A DNA stretch of 64,000 bases from Acidimicrobiales bacterium. Lineage in GTDB: Bacteria; Actinomycetota; Acidimicrobiia; Acidimicrobiales; Aldehydirespiratoraceae. Below are positions 9,482 through 17,597 of the stretch, piece after piece. A model generated the notes under the pieces. That model saw only the letters and a program-made list of their open reading frames with translations, searched no databases and was not told where the DNA came from. Within the stretch, counting starts at the first letter, position 1. Every line of letters begins with the position of its first letter. The position numbers and the translations under genes were made by a program. Location of the stretch: positions 1,240,001 through 1,304,000 of the forward strand of contig JAWKIR010000002.1 in the NCBI GenBank assembly GCA_041394245.1. The letters are read 5' to 3'.

Positions 9482-10695
9482 CACTCGGCCTCCGGGGGTG
9501 TGGAGAGGACGGCGGCGATGATGCCGACGGCCTCGTCGATCTGTTCGTCGGACACGATGAAGGGCGGAGCGATCCGCAGTGCGGTCGGTGTGATCCCGTT
9601 GAGGATCAGGCCGCGGTCGAGACAGGCACGGGCGATCTCGGCTCCGGTACGACCGGCGAGCGCTTCGGGGGTCAGCTCGATGCCGAGCAGCAGGCCGCTG
9701 CCGCGCACATGGTCGATGCCGTCGACCTCGGCGAGCCGAGCCCGCACCACCGTCTCGCGGTCGCGAACGAGCGCCGGCGCGTCGAGCTCCTCGTAGCGGC
9801 CGATGGTCGCCCTCGCCGCGGCGAGGGCGAGCGCCTGACCGGCGTAGGTGGATCCGTGGTCGCCGGGTCCGAACGATGCCGCGACCTCGTCACGCGCCCA
9901 GATCGCCCCGACGGGCATGCCGTTCGCGATGCCCTTCGCCAGCGCGACGACATCGGGCCGCACACCCGCGTGCTGGAACCCGAACCACTCACCGGTACGG
10001 GCGAACCCGGTCTGCACTTCGTCGAGCATCAACAAGATGCCCCGCTCGTCGCAGATGGCCCGCACGCCACGGAGGTACTCGGGGTCGGCGGGATTGACGC
10101 CGCCCTCTCCCTGCACCGGTTCGAGGAGGATCGCGCCGACTTCGGGACTCAGCGCCCGTTCCAGCTCACCGAGGTCGTTCCATGCCACGTGACGGAATCC
10201 CTCGGGCATCGGCTGGAACGGCTCGTGCTTCTCGGGCTGACCGGTCGCGGCGAGGGCCGCGAGGGTGCGGCCGTGGAACGAGCGCATGGCGCTCACCACG
10301 ACATGACGGCCGCGCCCCTGGTACTTACGGGCGATCTTGATCGCGGCCTCGTTGGCCTCCGCCCCCGAGTTCTGGAAGAGCACCTGACCGGGACCGGCAT
10401 CGATGAGTTCGGAGATCTTCTCGGCCACGGGCGCCTGATGCTCGTTGGCGAACAGGTTCGAGGTGTGGGTGAGCGTGGCCGCCTGGGTCGCGATCGCCTC
10501 GGTGACCACCGGATCGGCGTGGCCCAGCGAGGTCACGGCGAGGCCGCACAGGAAGTCGAGATGACGCGTGCCCTCGCGATCCCAGAGTTCCGCCCCACTG
10601 CCCTTCACGAACAGCCTCGACGGCGACCCGTAGTTGTTCATCAGCGGGCTGTGATCGCCCGTCGCTCCCCACGCGGCAGCCTGCTCGGCGGTCAT
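9481..10695 (-). CDS. argD: Acetylornithine aminotransferase
   Basis: PLP-dependent class III aminotransferase of 404 residues that converts N-acetylglutamate semialdehyde to N-acetylornithine. It shows NSGAEANEAAIKIAR, LLEPVQGEGG, MLDEVQTGFARTG and the PLP lysine in VALAKGIANGMPVGA (about residue 250). The ATG at 10695 overlaps the argB stop by 4 bases. The frame stays open upstream into argB only because argB is frameshifted here, so an apparent ArgB-ArgD fusion is an artefact. Confidence 0.95.
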   Translation of the reverse strand: MTAEQAAAWGATGDHSPLMNNYGSPSRLFVKGSGAELWDREGTRHLDFLCGLAVTSLGHADPVVTEAIATQAATLTHTSNLFANEHQAPVAEKISELIDAGPGQVLFQNSGAEANEAAIKIARKYQGRGRHVVVSAMRSFHGRTLAALAATGQPEKHEPFQPMPEGFRHVAWNDLGELERALSPEVGAILLEPVQGEGGVNPADPEYLRGVRAICDERGILLMLDEVQTGFARTGEWFGFQHAGVRPDVVALAKGIANGMPVGAIWARDEVAASFGPGDHGSTYAGQALALAAARATIGRYEELDAPALVRDRETVVRARLAEVDGIDHVRGSGLLLGIELTPEALAGRTGAEIARACLDRGLILNGITPTALRIAPPFIVSDEQIDEAVGIIAAVLSTPPEAE

Positions 10696-11583
10696 GTCGA
10701 CGCTCCCGGGGTCACCATGGTTCCGATGCCGGCATCGGTGAACAGCTCGAGCAGGAGCACATGGGGGATGCGGCCGTCGAGCATGTGGGCCGACTTCGCG
10801 CCGGCCTGCACGGCATCGATGCAGGCCCGGACCTTCGGGATCATGCCCCCGCTGATCGTGCCGTCGGCGATCATCGACTCGATGTCGGCGACATCGGCCC
10901 GGGCGATGATGGACGACACGTCGTCGACATCGGTCAACAAGCCGGGCACGTCGGTGAGATAGATGACCTTCTCGGCGCCCAGGGCACCGGCGAGCGCGCC
11001 GGCGACGGTGTCGGCGTTGATGTTGTAGGCCTGGCCCGAGGCATCGGAGCCGATGGTCGAGACGACCGGGATCATGTCCTCGGCCAGGAGGCGCTCGACG
11101 ATGCCGGGCTGCACCGATTCGACGTCGCCGACGAACCCGAGCGCCGCGTCGCGGGCTCGCCGTGATCAGGCCGCCGTCCTCACCGGACAGGCCGACCGCA
11201 TACGCTCCGTGGACGTTGATCGCGCCGACGATGTCGCGCCCCACCTTGCCGACGAGCACCATGCGGGCGACATCCAGCGTGTCTTCGTCGGTGACCCGGA
11301 GGCCGTCGACGAACTCGGTCTCCTTGCCGAGACGCTTCAACATCTCGCCGATCTGTGGCCCACCGCCGTGGACCACCACCGGCTTGAGACCGACAGAGCG
11401 CAGCAGCACGATGTCTTCCGCGAAGGTGGTCGCCAACGACGGGTCGACCATGGCGTTGCCGCCGTACTTCACCACCATGACGGCACCGCGGAACCGCTGG
11501 ATGTAGGGCAGCGCCTCCACCAATGCGCCGGCCCGTCGGCCGGGTGCGAATCCGCGGTCGGACAGTTGTTCGGTCTCGGTCAT
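10692..11583 (-). pseudogene. argB: Acetylglutamate kinase, interrupted by an apparent frameshift
   Basis: Second enzyme of arginine synthesis. The N-terminal half is intact (MVVKYGGNAM, VVVHGGGPQIGEML, VGLSGEDGGLITA). Near 11150-11160 the reading frame changes: after LITA the conserved continuation RDAALGFVGDVESV and the rest (IPVVSTIGSD, NINADTVAGALAGAL, GGMIPKV) lie in another frame. Restoring a CG pair in the GCGAGCC context would give LITARARDAALGFVG and a normal 297-residue protein. Both halves are well conserved and the operon is otherwise intact, so a sequencing or assembly error is more likely than true inactivation. The ends overlap argJ and argD by 4 bases each. Confidence 0.85.
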
Positions 11584-12815
11584 GAGCGGTACCCCGCATT
11601 GATGTCGATGTAGCCGTGGGTGAGGTCGCAGGTCCAGATGGTGGCCGATCCGTTGCCGACGCCGACATCGACCACGATGCGCACCTCGTCGCCCTGCAAG
11701 TGGGCGGTGGCCCGCGCCTCGGAGTAGCCGGCGACCTGCACACCGTGCGCAGCCACCTGCTCGGGACCGATCCAGATGGCGAGTTCGTCGCGGTTCGCCG
11801 CCTGGCCCGCCTTTCCGACGGCCATGACGATGCGACCCCAGTTGGCGTCCTCGGCCGCGAGCGCGGTCTTGACCAGCGGTGAGTTGCCGATGGCGAACGC
11901 GATGGTCTCGGCGGCATCGTCGGACGCGGCACCGGTCACCTCGACCTCCACGAACTTCGTGGCTCCTTCGCCGTCGCGCACGATCTGGTGGGCGAGATCG
12001 AGCAGCACCGCGTCGAGCGCGGCCTGGAAGCGGCCGAAGCGTTGGTCCTCGACGCTCGCGAGTGCGTGGTCGACCTGGCCGGTGGCGAAGAGCAGCACGG
12101 TGTCGCTCGTCGATGTGTCGCTGTCGACGGTGATCCGGTTGAACGAGGCGGCCACCGACGCCGACAGGGCGTGTTGGAGGACATCGGGGGCGACAGCCAG
12201 GTCGGTGAACACGAAGCCGAGCATGGTCGCCATGTCGGGGGCGATCATCCCGCTGCCCTTGGCGATACCGACGACGTGGGCGCCGGTCCCGGGGACCGAC
12301 CGGAATGCCGCCTTGGAGAAGGTGTCGGTCGTGCGGATCGCCCCTGCGGCATCACGCCAGGTCTCGGCGTTCGAGCCGTCGAGCTTCCCGGCCAGGGCGG
12401 GAAGGCCGGATCGCAGCGCGTCCTCCGGCAGTGTCTCGCCGATGACGCCGGTCGATGCCAGATAGATCCGCTCGGGATCGATTCCGAGCGCCGCACCGAC
12501 CAGTTCCGCGGTCAGCGCAGCAGCGGTGTCGCCCGCCTTCCCCGTGAACGCGTTGGCGTTGCCGCTGTTGCACACCACCGCGCGGGCGGTGCCGTCACCG
12601 GCGGCGAGGATCCGCCGACACCAGTCGACCGGAGCGCTCGGGCACAGGCTCTTGGTGAACGCGCCGGCCACCGTTGTCCCCTCCACCATCTCGGCGAGGA
12701 ACAAGTCGGCTCGCTTCGCGTAGCGGATGCCGGCCTCGTGGGTCGCGAGCCGGAGCCCGGCGATCGGAGGGAGATCGGGGAACGATGCCGGCGCGAGCGG
12801 GGAGATGTCGGTCAT
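11580..12815 (-). CDS. argJ: Bifunctional glutamate N-acetyltransferase/ornithine acetyltransferase
   Basis: Transfers acetyl from N-acetylornithine to glutamate, making the pathway cyclic. The 411-residue precursor has the self-cleavage motif GSGMIAPDMATML with the nucleophile Thr197, plus CNSGNANAFTG and STGVIGE near residue 121. It should autoprocess into alpha and beta chains. Presence of ArgJ fits the absence of argE in this operon. It starts 9 bases after argC and its stop overlaps argB by 4 bases. Confidence 0.96.
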   Translation of the reverse strand: MTDISPLAPASFPDLPPIAGLRLATHEAGIRYAKRADLFLAEMVEGTTVAGAFTKSLCPSAPVDWCRRILAAGDGTARAVVCNSGNANAFTGKAGDTAAALTAELVGAALGIDPERIYLASTGVIGETLPEDALRSGLPALAGKLDGSNAETWRDAAGAIRTTDTFSKAAFRSVPGTGAHVVGIAKGSGMIAPDMATMLGFVFTDLAVAPDVLQHALSASVAASFNRITVDSDTSTSDTVLLFATGQVDHALASVEDQRFGRFQAALDAVLLDLAHQIVRDGEGATKFVEVEVTGAASDDAAETIAFAIGNSPLVKTALAAEDANWGRIVMAVGKAGQAANRDELAIWIGPEQVAAHGVQVAGYSEARATAHLQGDEVRIVVDVGVGNGSATIWTCDLTHGYIDINAGYRS

Positions 12816-12824
12816 GACGCGGAC

Positions 12825-13859
12825 CTAGGGGTAGAGGCCGGCGGCTGCCAGCCCGGTGTCTTCGGGAAGCCCCAGCACGGCGTTGGCGCACTGCACGCCC
12901 TGACCCGAGGCGCCCTTGACGAGATTGTCGAGGGCTCCGATGGCCAGGACCGTGCCCGTGCGCTCGTCGACGCGGGCGGTGAGATACACGCTGTTGGATC
13001 CGAGCGTCGCCTTCGTCGAGGGCGAGCGCTCCGACACGACCACGAACGGCTCATCGGCGTAGGCATCGTGCAAACATGACATCACGTCGCCGGTGGTGAC
13101 CGACCGTGCGGGTCGGCCGTAGCAGGTGGCGAGAATGCCCCGGTTCATCGGCGCCATGTGGGGGGTGAAGAGCACCTGGGCGTCGACGCCCGCGTGGCGG
13201 CCGAGCGCGAACTCGATCTCGGGAGTGTGCCGATGGGTCAGCAGGCCGTAGGCCGTGAAGTCCTCGTCGACCGCGCAGAAGGTGGTGTTGGGCTTGGGCG
13301 GCCGCCCGGCGCCCGACGCGCCACTCGCCGCATCGACGATGATCCCGGTCGGCTCGATGAGTCCGGCGGCCAGCAGCGGCGCAAGGGTCAGCGAGGCCGT
13401 CGTGACATAGCAGCCGGCGACCGCCACGAGCTCCGCACCCGGTAGCTGGGCCCGGAAGAGTTCCGGCATCCCGAAGACGAACTCGGGAAGCAGTTCGGGA
13501 GCCGCGTGGGGTTCGCCGTACCACTCGGGGTAGATCGCCGGGTCGTCGAAACGGAAGTCGGCCGAGAGATCGACGATGTGGGGCACCTTGCCGCGGATCT
13601 CGGGCACGAGGGCCTGCGAATGCCCGTGGGGCAGGCCCATGAACACGAGGTCGATTCCGTCGAGGACCGCCGCCTCGTAGGGGGCAAACACCATGTCGGG
13701 GTAGGCAGCGGCCAAACTGGGGTAGAGATCGGCGATGCGACTGCCGGCTTGGGTCTCCCCCGTTGCGACGACCACCTCGAGATCGGGGTGACCGGCGCAC
13801 AGTCTGAGGAACTCCGCGCCAGTGAATCCCGACGCGCCGATGATCGCTACCCGGTGCAT
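12825..13859 (-). CDS. argC: N-acetyl-gamma-glutamyl-phosphate reductase
   Basis: NADPH-dependent third step of arginine synthesis. The 344-residue protein has the dinucleotide-binding IIGASGFTGAEFLRL, the catalytic cysteine in VAVAGCYVTT (Cys150) and HRHTPEIE. It is the first gene of argCJBDFRGH. The ATG is preceded by TAGGGT at 6 bases and by an ArgR-type palindrome over the -35 region, so the operon start appears leaderless and arginine-repressed. Confidence 0.96.
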   Translation of the reverse strand: MHRVAIIGASGFTGAEFLRLCAGHPDLEVVVATGETQAGSRIADLYPSLAAAYPDMVFAPYEAAVLDGIDLVFMGLPHGHSQALVPEIRGKVPHIVDLSADFRFDDPAIYPEWYGEPHAAPELLPEFVFGMPELFRAQLPGAELVAVAGCYVTTASLTLAPLLAAGLIEPTGIIVDAASGASGAGRPPKPNTTFCAVDEDFTAYGLLTHRHTPEIEFALGRHAGVDAQVLFTPHMAPMNRGILATCYGRPARSVTTGDVMSCLHDAYADEPFVVVSERSPSTKATLGSNSVYLTARVDERTGTVLAIGALDNLVKGASGQGVQCANAVLGLPEDTGLAAAGLYP

Positions 13860-13865
13860 TCGGAC

Positions 13866-13871
13866 ACCCTA
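13866..13871 (-). promoter_or_regulatory. -10 element of the argC operon
   Basis: TAGGGT on the minus strand, 6 bases before the argC ATG. TTGCAT at 13889-13894 lies exactly 17 bases further upstream and can serve as the -35 element, giving a well-spaced promoter whose -35 box is also one arm of the ArgR-type palindrome. Confidence 0.6.
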
Positions 13872-13888
13872 CCCGGGTCTGTATCTTT

Positions 13889-13904
13889 ATGCAACTGTTT
13901 GCAT
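13889..13904. promoter_or_regulatory. Predicted ArgR operator (ARG box) upstream of argC
   Basis: Perfect inverted repeat ATGCAA-CTGT-TTGCAT: 6-base arms with a 4-base spacer. The geometry matches the classical ARG box, which has two 5-base half sites around four bases. It overlaps the predicted -35 element of argC, and argR lies inside the operon. A second short palindrome (CATGATCATG) starts two bases into the right arm at 13902 and may extend the site. Confidence 0.65.
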
Positions 13905-13911
13905 GATCATG

Positions 13912-15144
13912 TCATCGGACGAGTTGCAGGTCGCACTCGACGGGAGCGGTGACCGGATTGCACACCGCCGGGACGTCGACGACATAGCCGGTGCCGAAGG
14001 ATGGATCGGCCACGTAGTAGTCGGTGCTCAGGTATTGGGCACCGCTCCCGACCGCGGCCTCGCGCCGCGTCGTGTCGCCCGTTCGCGCATCGGCGGTCGG
14101 CGAGTCGGTCCGGGTCCGGATGAGATACCCCTCGGCGGCCCGTCTGGCGATCTCCGCGGCCCCGTCGACCGGATCGTCGATCCTCAGGAACGCCGCGTCC
14201 GGATCACCCGGCGAACTGGTCGTGAACATCACCCGACCCTCGAGGATCGCGCTCGGCACCCGGTAGAGGTCTCGGGCAGCCCCCGTGTTGACCATGGCGA
14301 ACATCACCATGCCCCGACTCTCCTCGATGGTCGGCCACCCGTCGGCGATCACCGCCTCCTCCAGCGTCGCGCGCTCGCCACGCACGTCGTCGGGACGGAT
14401 GATGCGGTCGAGACCCACCGCCTCGATCAGCTCGGCGTCGAGTGCGTCGAGGACCGCTGCGTCGGTGGGAATCGGCTCGGTCCACGCGATGCCGAGGTCG
14501 GGCAGCTCGAGATCCGACGCCGCAGCTGCGGCGGGAACCGACTCCTCCTTCAGCTCGATCATGATCATCAGCGGGACGTGGTCGGGATTGGCATCGGACC
14601 ACGCGACGATCTCGCCCAGGCAGAGTTGCAAGGTGAGACATGTGGTCCCGAAGTCGAAATCCTGCGTGTGGAGCACCTTGAAACCGGGTTCGTCGAGCTC
14701 GGGCAACCCCGACTCGGCCGGGAGACCGACGACCGGCAGCGCCTGCCGTGACGCGTAGAGGCCCCCGTCGGGGTCGGCGAAGACGTCGATCTCGAATTGG
14801 CGGACGCCGAACTCCTCGAGCTGCTCGGTGAGCGAACGATGCGAATAGTCGATCGACTCGGCCAGCTCCCGACTCACGAGCTCGATGGCGGCATAGACAT
14901 CGGGCTCCGGGCGCAGGTGGTACGAGTTGTGCGAGCCGAGGACCTGGAGGTCGTTGATCCGTAGCGGCTCGGGGCCGATCGTCGTTGTCGTGGTTGTCGA
15001 GACTGTCGTGGGTGTCGTGGTTGTCGAGATCGTCGTTGTCGTGCTCGTGGCGACGGCGGCCTCGTCAGCGTCGTCGCCACAGGCTGCGGCGATGAGCGCC
15101 AGCACGAGGACGAACGGAACCAGACGAGTGGTGACAGAACGCAT
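13912..15144 (-). CDS. Lipoprotein, Ca2+-dependent phosphoinositide phospholipase C-like
   Basis: Predicted secreted lipoprotein of 410 residues. A signal peptide ends LALIAAACGDD with the lipidated Cys at about residue 21, followed by a Thr-rich linker of repeated TTTT blocks (DNA repeats near 14985-15050). The catalytic-type domain starts at LQVLGSHNSYHLRPEPD and has RQFEIDVFADPDGG, KVLHTQDFDFGTTC and LMIMIELKEE, which match the Ca2+-dependent PI-PLC (PI-PLC-C1) family with a TIM-barrel fold. The substrate in this organism is unknown. TAGGTT lies 7 bases before the ATG. It is upstream of argC in the same direction but separated by the argC promoter. Confidence 0.8.
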   Translation of the reverse strand: MRSVTTRLVPFVLVLALIAAACGDDADEAAVATSTTTTISTTTTPTTVSTTTTTTIGPEPLRINDLQVLGSHNSYHLRPEPDVYAAIELVSRELAESIDYSHRSLTEQLEEFGVRQFEIDVFADPDGGLYASRQALPVVGLPAESGLPELDEPGFKVLHTQDFDFGTTCLTLQLCLGEIVAWSDANPDHVPLMIMIELKEESVPAAAAASDLELPDLGIAWTEPIPTDAAVLDALDAELIEAVGLDRIIRPDDVRGERATLEEAVIADGWPTIEESRGMVMFAMVNTGAARDLYRVPSAILEGRVMFTTSSPGDPDAAFLRIDDPVDGAAEIARRAAEGYLIRTRTDSPTADARTGDTTRREAAVGSGAQYLSTDYYVADPSFGTGYVVDVPAVCNPVTAPVECDLQLVR

Positions 15145-15151
15145 GGCGCGA

Positions 15152-15157
15152 AACCTA
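15152..15157 (-). promoter_or_regulatory. -10 element for leaderless PI-PLC-like gene
   Basis: TAGGTT on the minus strand, 7 bases before the ATG at 15144; fits the TANNNT leaderless pattern. Confidence 0.45.
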
Positions 15158-15188
15158 CACCGCGGCGCCGATGCGGCGGGGCGTCGGC

Positions 15189-16559
15189 TCAGCGGTCGCC
15201 GGCGAGCCAGTCGGAGGTGCGTTCCAGCACCTGATCGACCCTCGACAGCAGATCGTCGAACACCACGGTGTCGGCGACGAGCGGCGGCGAGATGGCGATG
15301 AAGGTGGCGCCCCGGTCGTCGGGACGAACGAGCAATCGGGCGTCTCGGAGCAGCCGATTGAGCACACCGGTCTGCAGCGCCAGGGCGTCGTCGGCGGAGA
15401 GATCGATCTCGTTCGCTCGATCGGCCATCAGCTCGATGGCGTAGAAGTAGCCCGTTCCGCGCACCTCGCGGACACAGTTGTGGCGATCGGCCACCGCCAC
15501 GAGGCCCGACCGGAGGAGGTCTTCGTTCGCCAGGACGTGCCCACACACGTCCTCGGCTCGCATCGCCTCGATCGTCGCACAGGCGACAGCGGTGGCAACC
15601 GGATGACCACCGAAGGTCGACCCGTGGACGTAGGAGCCCGCCGGCGAGTCCCAGAGCGCCTCGACCAGCGGTGTGCGAGCGACGATCCCACCGAGCGGCT
15701 GATAGGCGCTCGTGACCCCCTTGGCGAACGTGATGATGTCGGGAACGACGTCGTAGCGGATGCTGCCGAAGAAGTGCCCGAGTCGTCCGAACCCGTTGAT
15801 CACTTCATCGGCGATCAACAAGACGCCGTACTCGTCACAGACCCGGCGCAGCTCCTGCCAGTAGCCGGGCGGCGGCACGACGGCGCCGCGGCCGTTCTGC
15901 ACGGGTTCGGCGATCACCGCCGCGATGGTCTCGGGGCCCTCGGCGAGGATCATCTCCTCGATCGCCTTCACCGAGGCGAGCTGGCTGGCCGGGGTTCCGT
16001 CGGGGACGCTGTCGCCATAGGTGTTGCGCACATGACGACCGCCGTCCCACAGCATCGGGAGATACGGCGCGCGGAACTTGGGGATCCCGGTGACGGTCAG
16101 CGCCCCGAGTGTGGTGCCGTGGTAGGCCCACTCGCGGGCGATGACCTTGTAGCGCTGCTCGTCGCCCCGGCTCAGGTGGTAGTTGCGGGCGAACTTCAGC
16201 GCCGACTCGACCGCTTCGGAGCCCGAACTCACGAAGAACACCTCGTCGAGGTCGCCTGGTGCCTCCTGCGCGATCATCGTGGCCGCGGCCGCTGCAGGCT
16301 CGTTGGCGAAACCCCAGTTCGGATAGAAGGCGAGCGTCTCCATCTGCTTCATGGCCGCCGCCGCGAGGTCGGTACGCCCATGACCGAGGTTCGTGCAGAA
16401 GAGGCCCGACAACCCGTCGAGGTACTCGTTGCCATCGGTGTCGTAGACGTAGCAACCCTCGCCGCGAGAGATCACGACGAGATCGTCGTCGCGCCATGCC
16501 GCACCCTTCGTGAAGTGCGGAATCAGATGGGCTTGGGCGTTCGCCCGGATGTTGTTCAC
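15189..16559 (-). CDS. Class III aminotransferase (omega-transaminase type)
   Basis: PLP-dependent enzyme of about 456 residues. It shows FFVSSGSEAVESALKFARNY, EWAYHGTTLGA, LLIADEVINGFGRLG (Asp for PLP nitrogen), the PLP lysine in IITFAKGVTSAYQPLGG and HGSTFGGHPVA. This is the group that includes putrescine, beta-alanine and taurine pyruvate transaminases; the amine donor cannot be told from sequence. The GTG at 16559 is chosen because GAGGGG lies 5 bases upstream; a GTG at 16562 is also possible. Longer versions would run into the next gene. It follows the quinone oxidoreductase by 28 bases, probably as an operon. Confidence 0.88.
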   Translation of the reverse strand: MNNIRANAQAHLIPHFTKGAAWRDDDLVVISRGEGCYVYDTDGNEYLDGLSGLFCTNLGHGRTDLAAAAMKQMETLAFYPNWGFANEPAAAAATMIAQEAPGDLDEVFFVSSGSEAVESALKFARNYHLSRGDEQRYKVIAREWAYHGTTLGALTVTGIPKFRAPYLPMLWDGGRHVRNTYGDSVPDGTPASQLASVKAIEEMILAEGPETIAAVIAEPVQNGRGAVVPPPGYWQELRRVCDEYGVLLIADEVINGFGRLGHFFGSIRYDVVPDIITFAKGVTSAYQPLGGIVARTPLVEALWDSPAGSYVHGSTFGGHPVATAVACATIEAMRAEDVCGHVLANEDLLRSGLVAVADRHNCVREVRGTGYFYAIELMADRANEIDLSADDALALQTGVLNRLLRDARLLVRPDDRGATFIAISPPLVADTVVFDDLLSRVDQVLERTSDWLAGDR

Positions 16560-16587
16560 CACTACCCCTCGAAGCGTTGTCGGCCGC

Positions 16588-17559
16588 TCAGACCTCGACG
16601 ACGGCCTTACCGTAGACCTTGCGATCGGCAAGATCCTGGAGGGCTCGGGCTGCGTCCTCGAACGCGAACGGCGGGTACAGCGGCGGCGCGACCCGACCCG
16701 ATGCAGCCAGCGCCATGACCGCCGCCATCTGCCGACCGACCGCGTCGGGGTCGCGCATCAGCGATGCGCCCCAGTGCACGCCGACGACGCTGTAGTTCTT
16801 CAGCAGGATGTGGTTCGTCGGGGCATCGGCGATGCCGCCGACGAACCCGATGATGAGCAGGCGACCGTCCCACGCCATGCAGCGTCGGGCCTTCTGGTAC
16901 GCGTCGCCACCCACCGCATCGAAGCAGACGTCGACGCCGCCGCCCGACATCGTCCGCACCGCATCGACCCACTCGGGCGTTTCGCGGTGGTCGACCACGT
17001 GCTCGACGCCGAGACCGCGCACCAGCGCCGCCTTCTCCTCACCGCCGACCACCGCGATCGGCGTCGCCCCGGCCGCCAACGCCAGCTGGATGCAGGCCGT
17101 ACCCGTGCCCCCGGCCGCACCGGTGATCAGGACGGATTCACCGGGCTGGAGGTGGGCGCGGTCGTGCAGCGCGAACCACGCCGTTCCGTAGTTGACCGGG
17201 ATCGCCGCGGCCTGGGCCGCGCTCAACATGTCGGTCGGATAGGGAAAGACGCTCGCGGCATTGGCGACGTTGACCTCTCGGAGTCCGCCGCCGAGCACGG
17301 TGACCGCGGCGCCGATCTCGATGCCCTCGACCCCGTCGCCGAGTGCGGTGACCACCCCGGATGTCTCGCCACCGGGCGTATAGGGAAGGCGGGTGGGCAC
17401 CTGGTACTCGCCGCGACAGCTCAGCACATCGGGGAAGGTCAGACCCACGGCCTTGGTTTCGATCTGCACCTCTCCGGGACCTGGCACGGGAGCGTCGACC
17501 TCCTCGAGGGCGAGGACGTCGAGTGGGTTGCCGAGTTCGTGCGAGCGCCAGATTCTCAT
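16588..17559 (-). CDS. Zinc-free quinone oxidoreductase (MDR superfamily)
   Basis: NAD(P)H-dependent oxidoreductase of 323 residues. The N-terminal GroES-like domain (MRIWRSHELGNPLDVLALEE) has TPGGETSGVVTALGDGV; the Rossmann domain has VLITGAAGGTGTACIQLA for the cofactor and VDVCFDAVGG. Catalytic zinc ligands of alcohol dehydrogenases are absent, as in the QOR family. The ATG at 17559 is supported by TACCGT 7 bases upstream; the frame extends upstream but without conservation. It shares a short divergent promoter region with the acetyltransferase gene at 17598. Confidence 0.88.
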   Translation of the reverse strand: MRIWRSHELGNPLDVLALEEVDAPVPGPGEVQIETKAVGLTFPDVLSCRGEYQVPTRLPYTPGGETSGVVTALGDGVEGIEIGAAVTVLGGGLREVNVANAASVFPYPTDMLSAAQAAAIPVNYGTAWFALHDRAHLQPGESVLITGAAGGTGTACIQLALAAGATPIAVVGGEEKAALVRGLGVEHVVDHRETPEWVDAVRTMSGGGVDVCFDAVGGDAYQKARRCMAWDGRLLIIGFVGGIADAPTNHILLKNYSVVGVHWGASLMRDPDAVGRQMAAVMALAASGRVAPPLYPPFAFEDAARALQDLADRKVYGKAVVEV

Positions 17560-17566
17560 GAGGCGC

Positions 17567-17572
17567 ACGGTA
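17567..17572 (-). promoter_or_regulatory. -10 element for leaderless quinone oxidoreductase gene
   Basis: TACCGT on the minus strand, 7 bases before the ATG at 17559. It lies only 13 bases from the -10 element of the divergent gene, so the two promoters must share DNA. Confidence 0.5.
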
Positions 17573-17585
17573 CCCGGTTCGCCAC

Positions 17586-17591
17586 TACCGT
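17586..17591 (+). promoter_or_regulatory. -10 element for leaderless acetyltransferase gene
   Basis: TACCGT on the plus strand, 6 bases before the GTG at 17598. It is the divergent partner of the element at 17567-17572. Confidence 0.5.
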
Positions 17592-17597
17592 TCGCGG

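Noticed and set aside
9481..11583. Apparent 700-residue ArgB-ArgD fusion protein
   Set aside because: The middle is arginine-rich out-of-frame ArgB; the fusion arises only from the argB frameshift.
14985..15050. Repeated GTCGTTGTCGTG-like units as a CRISPR-like array
   Set aside because: They encode the Thr-rich linker of a lipoprotein; units are short, degenerate and lack spacers.
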